Assembly: GCA_937959375.1 (NCBI GenBank)
Contig: CALGLS010000075.1
Span: forward strand, 1 to 6,184
Direction: 5' to 3'
Length of the DNA stretch: 6,184 bases
From: an uncultured Saprospiraceae bacterium
GTDB taxonomy: Bacteria > Bacteroidota > Bacteroidia > Chitinophagales > Saprospiraceae
Part shown: in pieces, positions 1 through 3,635 of the stretch
Numbering within the stretch: the first letter of the stretch is position 1
Layout of the letters: the number at the start of each line of letters is the position of its first letter
Position numbers and translations under genes: made by a program
The notes under the pieces: model-generated
Database searches by the model: none
Told to the model about the DNA's origin: nothing
Seen by the model: the letters and a program-made list of their open reading frames with translations, nothing else

Positions 1-218
1 GCTTCAGCTTGACTGTAAGAACTTGCGTCAGATTTGTATGCTTTGACATTGGCGCCATTTGCATTAAGCTCTTCACAAATTTTTTCAGCACGCTCTGAAG
101 ATGAGACATAGGTAAAAGCTACTGCTGCACCTTCGGCAACATATCTACGAACGATCGCCTCACCGATTCCTCTAGATCCGCCAGTAATTAAGGCGACTTT
201 ATCTTTTAATAAACTCAT
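1..218 (-). CDS. fabG: 3-oxoacyl-ACP reductase FabG-like SDR, 5' part (cut by window edge)
   Basis: Short-chain dehydrogenase/reductase that would reduce 3-oxoacyl-ACP with NADPH in cytoplasmic type II fatty acid synthesis. Only the first 72 codons are present. The N-terminus reads MSLLKDKVALITGGSRGIG: the first Rossmann strand followed by the TGxxxGIG cofactor loop at residues 12-19. After the second strand (VAFTYVSS, residues 33-40) there are serines and no acidic residue, which fits NADP(H) preference. The aspartate in KSDAS (residue 64) matches the SDR residue that contacts adenine. The NNAG, catalytic Ser-Tyr-Lys and C-terminal regions lie outside the window. I chose the start at 218 because it places the first strand as in other FabG proteins. 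An in-frame ATG at 266 would add 16 residues of no family character. Substrate-level assignment within the SDR family is inference. Confidence 0.88.
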   Translation of the reverse strand, partial: MSLLKDKVALITGGSRGIGEAIVRRYVAEGAAVAFTYVSSSERAEKICEELNANGANVKAYKSDASSYSQAE

Positions 219-461
219 AGTGATATTGGTTTTATTTTGGCTGCCAAGATAAACAAAACCATCCATACTAAAAACGAAATGTCAAACTCGGATTAAATCT
301 GAGTTTGACATCTAATTTTTTGGTTCTTGGACAAGTCCCATGGTAGAACCCAATGATAAAATAAAATCAAGGTTTCATTTGGTCACTTTTGCTTTCATTT
401 TAACATTGGCCACAGGATTTCTCAAAGAATGATTTTTTGAGCTTATCTCTTTTGTGAATAG
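219..461. other. Intergenic region between the lipoprotein gene and fabG
   Basis: No credible gene in either direction. It holds the strong hairpin at 279-311 (listed separately) and two weaker inverted repeats. One pairs 421-429 with 433-441 (9 bp with one G-U, 3-nt loop) just beyond the lipoprotein stop codon. The other pairs GGTTCT at 322-327 with AGAACC at 345-350. No convincing Bacteroidota promoter (TTTG...TAnnTTTG) for fabG was found on the minus strand. Confidence 0.6.
279..320 (-). terminator. Strong intrinsic terminator hairpin, possibly bidirectional
   Basis: Positions 279-293 pair with 297-311 over 15 bp with one G-U pair and a 3-nt loop (TAA). On the minus strand the stem is followed by TTTCGTTTTTAG, and on the plus strand by CTAATTTTTTGG, so it could stop transcription from either side. 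It lies downstream of the lipoprotein gene and 61 nt before the fabG start. Its likely job is to end the lipoprotein transcript and separate it from fabG. Confidence 0.75.
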
Positions 462-662
462 TTATTCAGCACAAGTTGTCTCTGAATAAAACTCAACTGA
501 TCGTTCTGGTGCCTCTACTGCTGGCGTTACGCTTGACAAATTGCGGTCGCCATACCAGCCACCTCCTTTACATCCTTTTCCTGATGAACAAGAAGTAAAC
601 ATTGATCCCATTACAAAAAGTACAAAGGCTAAAATTAAATTTGATTTTTTCATGAATGACAT
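462..662 (-). CDS. Small Gly/Cys-containing lipoprotein of unknown function
   Basis: A 66-residue predicted lipoprotein; function not known to me. A basic start (MKKSN) is followed by a hydrophobic stretch (residues 9-22) and a lipobox-like FTSC with the lipidated Cys at residue 25. The mature part is only about 42 residues. It begins SSGKGCKGGGWYGDRNLS, with a second Cys at 31, a Gly-rich Trp-Tyr patch, and a third Cys near the C-terminus (CAE end). No acidic residues follow the lipid-bearing Cys, so the Bacteroidota surface-export signal is not evident and a periplasm-facing location is likelier. The first ATG is at 662. A second in-frame ATG at 653 (MKKSN) gives a more typical signal peptide and may be the true start. 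The GxGWYGxRNL-type patch resembles small Bacteroidota lipoproteins I remember, but I cannot name a family. It is transcribed away from the GH73 gene. Confidence 0.72.
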   Translation of the reverse strand: MSFMKKSNLILAFVLFVMGSMFTSCSSGKGCKGGGWYGDRNLSSVTPAVEAPERSVEFYSETTCAE

Positions 663-1046
663 ATTAAAACTGTTAGTAATCTAGGAGGTATTTAAATTCT
701 GAATTGAGCTCAGATATTCAAAAACAACCAAAAGTTTCTTTTGTAGGTTATGTTGCCATGTCATTGCTCCTTGTCAGAATGTAGGTTTAACGAACTTACA
801 TCTAAACAAATTGCTTTTAGTCTTTTAGTAAATGGAGTTAAATAAGGGAGGGATATCTGCTAGTTTGCAAAAGAAGTACCAAAGATTTCAAAGTGGTTAT
901 AAAGGGTAAAAAATGAGTGATTAAAAAATTAAAACAAAATATTTGTTTTATAATTTGGTTTAAACAAACAAAATGTTTTATATTTGTGTCAACAACATGA
1001 CTCCTACTGATTAGTTTAGTATTAAAAAGTTTTAAACATAGATATT
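663..1046. other. Divergent intergenic region between the lipoprotein and GH73 genes
   Basis: A 384-bp AT-rich region that must hold the promoters of two diverging genes. The plus-strand promoter is listed separately; no clear TAnnTTTG element was found for the minus-strand gene. Inverted repeats seen: 779-787 with 793-801 (9 bp with one G-U, 5-nt loop) and 729-734 with 738-743 (CAAAAG/CTTTTG). Neither has a T-run fitting a terminator. No credible ORF is present. Confidence 0.6.
954..986 (+). promoter_or_regulatory. Bacteroidota-type promoter of the GH73 gene
   Basis: TTTG at 954-957 and TATATTTG at 979-986 match the primary sigma consensus known for Bacteroidota (TTTG near -33, TAnnTTTG near -7), separated by 21 nt. 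The predicted transcription start would be near 993, giving a leader of roughly 54 nt before the ATG at 1047. It is the best promoter match in the window. No Shine-Dalgarno sequence precedes the ATG, as is usual in this phylum. Confidence 0.6.
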
Positions 1047-1946
1047 ATGGGTGCTTCAAAATACAATGATATACCAATGACCGTGATCGATACTCGGAAG
1101 AAATTCGTTCACAAGGCGATTATTCAGGAAAATCCAATACCTACACCAAAGGAACGTGATGTAAATATTGGTCCTTTACTTGGAGAACTCTTTAATCAAA
1201 TGGTATTGGTTCTTCAAAAAACGGCTTTGACCGTAAAGCAACGAATGGCTGATCTCACCGAGCAGTTTCCGAAACTAAAGACCTTTCCTTGGTTGAAAAT
1301 TGGGATCTTGGTATTGACGGCTTTCGTTTTACTAAAGAAGGACATGAAGTTTAATATTGCGCTCAAAGCACCTCTTGCAGGAATTTCCGACGACTTTGAT
1401 CAGCAAAACTCAAGTACCGCTGTGGCACAAACAGTTGCCTACCGTCCTGGTGCTTCTACAAATGGTAATGCTTATGCACCAGTAGGAGCTGCTGACTTAC
1501 ATGATAAACGTACACGTGATTTTATCCGAGAGTACGCTCCTCTTGCCATCGAAGATATGCACAAATCTGGTGTACCTGCCAGTATTAAGATTGCTCAGGC
1601 TTTGGTAGAAAGTCGAGCAGGCACTAGCAAACTAGCAGTAAACAATAATAACTTTTTTGGCATCAAATGTTTTAGTAAAAATTGTAGAAAAGGTCATTGT
1701 ACCAATGCGACAGATGATCACCATAAAGATTTTTTCAGAAAGTACACTAGCCCCAAAGGAAGCTGGACACACCACAGCCAAATACTAACAGCTGGCCGAT
1801 ACAAAAAATTGAAAAGCTATGGTAAAAACTATAAGAAGTGGGCTACTGGTTTGAAAAAAGCTGGCTATGCTACCGATAAGAATTATGATAAGAAACTTAT
1901 TTCTGTAATTAAGAAATACCAATTAGATAAGCTGGACAGACGATAG
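1047..1946 (+). CDS. Membrane-anchored GH73 glucosaminidase (peptidoglycan hydrolase)
   Basis: A 299-residue protein predicted to cut the glycan strands of peptidoglycan (N-acetylglucosaminidase, GH73) in the periplasm, in wall turnover or division. The C-terminal half (about residues 155-292) is the catalytic domain. ALVESRAGTS carries the expected catalytic Glu at residue 188, followed by the family block NNNNFFGIKC (199-208), then CFSKNCRKGHC with three Cys (208, 213, 218), DDHHKDFFRKY (223-233) and the helix with AGYATDKNYDKK (272-283). There is no cleavable signal peptide. Instead, one hydrophobic segment (about 82-97, WLKIGILVLTAFVLL) flanked by lysines suggests a type II anchor, with about 80 residues in the cytoplasm and a Ser/Ala/Gly-rich linker (111-150) outside. 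The N-terminal 80 residues match nothing I recognise. It stands alone behind its own promoter. Which glycosidic bond it cuts is inferred from family membership. Confidence 0.88.
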   Translation: MGASKYNDIPMTVIDTRKKFVHKAIIQENPIPTPKERDVNIGPLLGELFNQMVLVLQKTALTVKQRMADLTEQFPKLKTFPWLKIGILVLTAFVLLKKDMKFNIALKAPLAGISDDFDQQNSSTAVAQTVAYRPGASTNGNAYAPVGAADLHDKRTRDFIREYAPLAIEDMHKSGVPASIKIAQALVESRAGTSKLAVNNNNFFGIKCFSKNCRKGHCTNATDDHHKDFFRKYTSPKGSWTHHSQILTAGRYKKLKSYGKNYKKWATGLKKAGYATDKNYDKKLISVIKKYQLDKLDRR

Positions 1947-2133
1947 ATTTAAAGAGGACTTCCGTTTTAGGCAAACATACATTTTTGAGTTTTCGAACTT
2001 TTGAGTGACAAATTATTAGGTTTCACAAAAGTTAGTAACTAAACAAAATGACACACTATTTTTCACCCTCGATTACACAAGAGGCTTTTCTAACGCTAAC
2101 AGCTTTTGTGTAATTCAAAATTATTGAAACACC
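1947..2133. other. Intergenic region after the GH73 gene
   Basis: No gene. A weak UUCG-tetraloop hairpin (AGTT 1988-1991, AACT 1996-1999) followed by TTT could be a poor terminator for the GH73 transcript. A longer inverted repeat at 2072-2114 is listed separately. No good promoter for the following small gene was seen; TAGGTTTC at 2017-2024 is near the -7 consensus but lacks a correctly spaced TTTG. Confidence 0.5.
2072..2114. repeat. Inverted repeat upstream of the first small membrane gene
   Basis: ATTACACAA at 2072-2080 is perfectly complementary to TTGTGTAAT at 2106-2114, with 25 nt between. The right arm ends 19 nt before the ATG at 2134. No T-run follows, so it is not a typical terminator. 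It could be a leader hairpin or an operator. Confidence 0.5.
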
Positions 2134-2397
2134 ATGCTCAAATTCGTATTTGCCGGGCTCTTTATTCTTATTCTAGCAGGACTACTTCAACACCCTGTTC
2201 CCATACTTGACAATGTAGAAGTATATTCTGAGCGGACTATACCTGAGAAATCCACCAAAGAAAACAATGAAATAGATGAGGAATATAATTTTTATTTACC
2301 TCAAGCTAGTACTGAAACCCCAAATTCCGAAATGCCAGATTATCAACTAACCAACAACAAAAATCAATTAGTATCTGTCACCCCTCATACATATTAA
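2134..2397 (+). CDS. Small membrane protein, single N-terminal TM and acidic tail (paralogue A)
   Basis: An 87-residue protein of unknown function. Residues 3-18 (KFVFAGLFILILAGLL) form one hydrophobic segment, followed by HPVP (20-23) and then a polar, mostly acidic tail (DNVEVYSERTIPE, ENNEIDEEYN) rich in Thr, Asn and Pro towards the C-terminus. There is no lipobox. It could be a signal anchor with a periplasmic tail or, less likely, a cleaved signal peptide. The start sits in ACACCATG, the same context as the next small gene. That gene encodes the same architecture with Pro-x-Pro at exactly residues 21-23, so the two are probably diverged paralogues. The shared features make a chance ORF less likely. 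Its own hairpin terminator at 2528-2559 separates it from the next gene. Confidence 0.62.
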   Translation: MLKFVFAGLFILILAGLLQHPVPILDNVEVYSERTIPEKSTKENNEIDEEYNFYLPQASTETPNSEMPDYQLTNNKNQLVSVTPHTY

Positions 2398-2527
2398 AAT
2401 AAATTATAATTTTAACATATCTGTATCTGAGCTAACATACATTGGCATTAAAAAACCATAAAGCTCTGATAACTACACACTTACCTAACGTTTTCCTATA
2501 ATAGCGGTTCTCTCATAGTCTGTTTTC
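2398..2527. other. Untranslated 3' region of paralogue A
   Basis: About 130 nt of AT-rich sequence between the stop codon and the terminator, without an ORF. GAGCT at 2429-2433 pairs with AGCTC at 2462-2466. The stem extends outward by ATC/GAT across a T-T mismatch, giving a hairpin with a loop of about 28 nt. This parallels the hairpin-plus-terminator layout after the second small gene. Confidence 0.4.
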
Positions 2528-2559
2528 AAGACCACCCTCGGGTGGTCTTTTTTATTTTT
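2528..2559 (+). terminator. Intrinsic terminator of paralogue A
   Basis: AAGACCACCC (2528-2537) pairs perfectly with GGGTGGTCTT (2540-2549), with a CTCG-type tight loop, followed by TTTTATTTTT. It is GC-rich against an AT-rich background and directional on the plus strand. It ends the transcript of the gene at 2134-2397. Confidence 0.9.
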
Positions 2560-2643
2560 GGTACAATTTTTATATAGTATTAATAATAATATATTGATGT
2601 GACAATGTGTATAATCAATAAACACAAAATCAAATCCTACACC

Positions 2644-2868
2644 ATGAAAGAACACGTACTAGCCATAGTATTTTTAGGACTACTGTTCTTAACCTTCAGA
2701 AGTCCCTTTCCGAATCGGTTACTGGAAACAGAAACCACCATTCAGGAAATAGAAATACAATTTCCCCAAGATAACGACCTTGAATATATGCTCTATGAGA
2801 TAGAAGATGCAAACAAGGATACTTTAATCCTATCCCCTGGAGCAGCAGCATTCTTAGAAGGATATTAA
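2644..2868 (+). CDS. Small membrane protein, single N-terminal TM and acidic tail (paralogue B)
   Basis: A 74-residue protein of unknown function when started at the ATG at 2644. Residues 4-18 (HVLAIVFLGLLFLTF) are hydrophobic. SPFP occupies residues 20-23, and an acidic tail follows (LETETTIQEIEIQ, DNDLEY, EIEDANKD), ending SPGAAAFLEGY. A longer in-frame start at 2599 would prepend 15 polar residues before the membrane segment. I prefer 2644 because it sits in the same ACACCATG context as the gene at 2134 and brings Pro-x-Pro to residues 21-23 in both. Aligned without gaps, the first 23 residues share M1, V5, A7, F10, L14, P21 and P23. The tails are not obviously similar. It is separated from its neighbour by a terminator, so it needs its own promoter, which I could not identify. 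Confidence 0.6.
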   Translation: MKEHVLAIVFLGLLFLTFRSPFPNRLLETETTIQEIEIQFPQDNDLEYMLYEIEDANKDTLILSPGAAAFLEGY

Positions 2869-2963
2869 AGATAAAAACACACGCCCACTCTTAGTGGCAA
2901 TCAGTTCAATTTAAGGAGATTACTCCTATCCCCCCTAGGATATATAGTAATCCCCCCACAGCA
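2869..2963 (+). ncRNA. Structured 3' region with C-rich loops (candidate 3'-derived small RNA)
   Basis: The 3' region of paralogue B folds on paper into several hairpins. CCAC 2885-2888 pairs with GTGG 2894-2897. A larger stem pairs GATTACTCCTA (2918-2928) with TAGG (2936-2939) and AGTAATC (2946-2952) around a 6-nt bulge, and exposes TCCCCCC in its loop. The terminator follows directly. It could be only an mRNA tail; the ncRNA type is a hypothesis based on structure, and no separate promoter was seen. Confidence 0.3.
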
Positions 2964-2978
2964 AAAGGTCATCCCCCC
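2928..2978 (+). repeat. Three ATCCCCCC direct repeats
   Basis: Identical ATCCCCCC octamers lie at 2928-2935, 2950-2957 and 2971-2978, spaced 22 and 21 nt start to start. The first lies in a hairpin loop and the third across the terminator loop. C6 runs stand out in this AT-rich sequence. On the minus strand they are G6 tracts. Confidence 0.7.
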
Positions 2979-2997
2979 GGATGGCCTTTATTTTTTT
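2964..2997 (+). terminator. Intrinsic terminator of paralogue B
   Basis: AAAGGTCATCC (2964-2974) pairs with GGATGGCCTTT (2979-2989) over 11 bp with one wobble pair and a CCCC loop, followed by ATTTTTTT. It is directional on the plus strand. Confidence 0.9.
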
Positions 2998-3222
2998 GTC
3001 TTAACTAAACACTTACTTAGAAAAAGGCAAAGCTTTATCCTACGGTACGACTCAACACATATATGTAAAATATAATTTTTAATTAACTGACTGTCAGAGC
3101 ATTTTTGGCATTTTATTTGCTAAAATAATAGATATAGAATTAGCCCTCTATACAAATTATATAAATACACCTCACACACTTCGAAACTAAAAAACCAGAT
3201 GCTCCTCACCCGAACATCTACC

Positions 3223-3280
3223 AAGACAAGGCATTAGCTCAAAACCGTTTAAAATCTTCAACAAGCCCTGTCTTCTTTTT
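3223..3280 (+). terminator. Weak terminator-like hairpin in the non-coding block
   Basis: AAGACAAGGC (3223-3232) pairs with GCCCTGTCTT (3265-3274) over 9 of 10 positions with one A-C mismatch. A long loop of 32 nt separates the arms, and CTTTTT follows. The large loop makes it a weak candidate. If real, it would end an RNA starting after 2998. Confidence 0.3.
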
Positions 3281-3361
3281 AGAGAAATCCCTGCATACAC
3301 GAGAGAACCACTGTGGATTTACCACAAATGGTAGTTCAAATTGCAATAGCAATAACATCCT

Positions 3362-3377
3362 TTAGGAAATTTCCTAA
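3362..3377. repeat. Perfect 16-bp palindrome (TTAGGAAATTTCCTAA)
   Basis: Every base is matched with its partner. With the flanking T at 3361 it presents a TTTAGG half-site, which recurs in the palindrome at 3469-3490. It resembles a dimeric regulator site, but no regulator is known from the window. Confidence 0.6.
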
Positions 3378-3468
3378 GCTAGGCATGCTATAGCTGTTCC
3401 AACATCATCCAATAAAATTATCTAGAAGGATCAATTAATACTATGAAACACCCATGATCCAGAAAATC

Positions 3469-3490
3469 ATTTAGGCCAATTGACCTAAAT
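3469..3490. repeat. 22-bp near-perfect palindrome with TTTAGG half-sites
   Basis: ATTTAGG (3469-3475) and CCTAAAT (3484-3490) are perfect complements around a central CAATTG (3477-3482). The only mismatch pair is C3476/A3483. With a small bulge, AAAT/ATTT extends the arms outward. Its centre lies 110 bp from that of the palindrome at 3362-3377, and the half-site is the same. Confidence 0.6.
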
Positions 3491-3533
3491 CGATTTCGAA
3501 ACATATATAGAGAAAACGAACAAACACTTATTC

Positions 3534-3569
3534 ATCCTGGAACCCCGGAAAAGGTTTCAGGATTTTTTT
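3534..3569 (+). terminator. Intrinsic terminator upstream of the acyl-CoA oxidase gene
   Basis: ATCCTGGAACC (3534-3544) pairs with GGTTTCAGGAT (3553-3563) with one wobble pair and an 8-nt loop, followed by a seven-T run (3563-3569). No gene precedes it for more than 500 nt. It therefore ends a non-coding transcript or acts as an attenuator in the leader of the gene starting at 3636. Confidence 0.85.
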
Positions 3570-3635
3570 GTTTGGAATTGAAGAAAGAATCTCCAACAAA
3601 AAAAGACACATCAATGTTATATTATTACTAATTTC

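Larger units (their letters stand above)
2998..3533. other. Non-coding block rich in inverted repeats, 536 bp
   Basis: No credible gene in any frame; the longest ATG-started frames I found are about 20 codons. Inverted repeats crowd the right half. ACCA/TGGT encloses TGTGG/CCACA (about 3307-3331). A perfect 16-bp palindrome lies at 3362-3377. AGCTA/TAGCT (3377-3381, 3391-3395) surrounds GCATGC. GGATCA/TGATCC lies at 3428-3433 and 3455-3460, and a 22-bp palindrome at 3469-3490. A terminator-like hairpin lies at 3223-3280. The block ends in a real-looking terminator at 3534-3569. This fits a structured RNA, an array of regulator sites, or the leader of the oxidase gene. No Bacteroidota promoter was found; TTTATTTG at 3112-3119 is only a partial match. 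Confidence 0.55.

Noticed and set aside
219..266. N-terminal extension of fabG from the in-frame ATG at 266
   Set aside because: FabG proteins begin a few residues before the first strand, as the ATG at 218 does; the added 16 residues are not family-like.
683..688. AGGAGG on the plus strand, resembling a Shine-Dalgarno site
   Set aside because: No start codon lies at a suitable distance downstream, and Bacteroidota rarely use such sites.
750..845. Plus-strand 31-codon ORF in the divergent intergenic region
   Set aside because: Too short, with no signal peptide, family likeness or promoter to support it.
1956..1965. GGACTTCCGT matching the right arm of the heptad repeat at 6051-6060
   Set aside because: A 10-nt match without a second arm is close to chance in a window this size.
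2134..2997. Type I toxin-antitoxin modules built from the two small membrane genes
   Set aside because: The proteins are longer and have large acidic tails, unlike known type I toxins, and no antisense RNA promoter was visible.
3112..3119. TTTATTTG as a promoter -7 element for the non-coding block
   Set aside because: It lacks the TA at the first positions and has no TTTG at the required distance upstream.
3328..3393. Plus-strand 21-codon ORF beginning MVVQIAIAIT
   Set aside because: It overlaps the palindromes in the non-coding block and has no supporting signal; likely chance.
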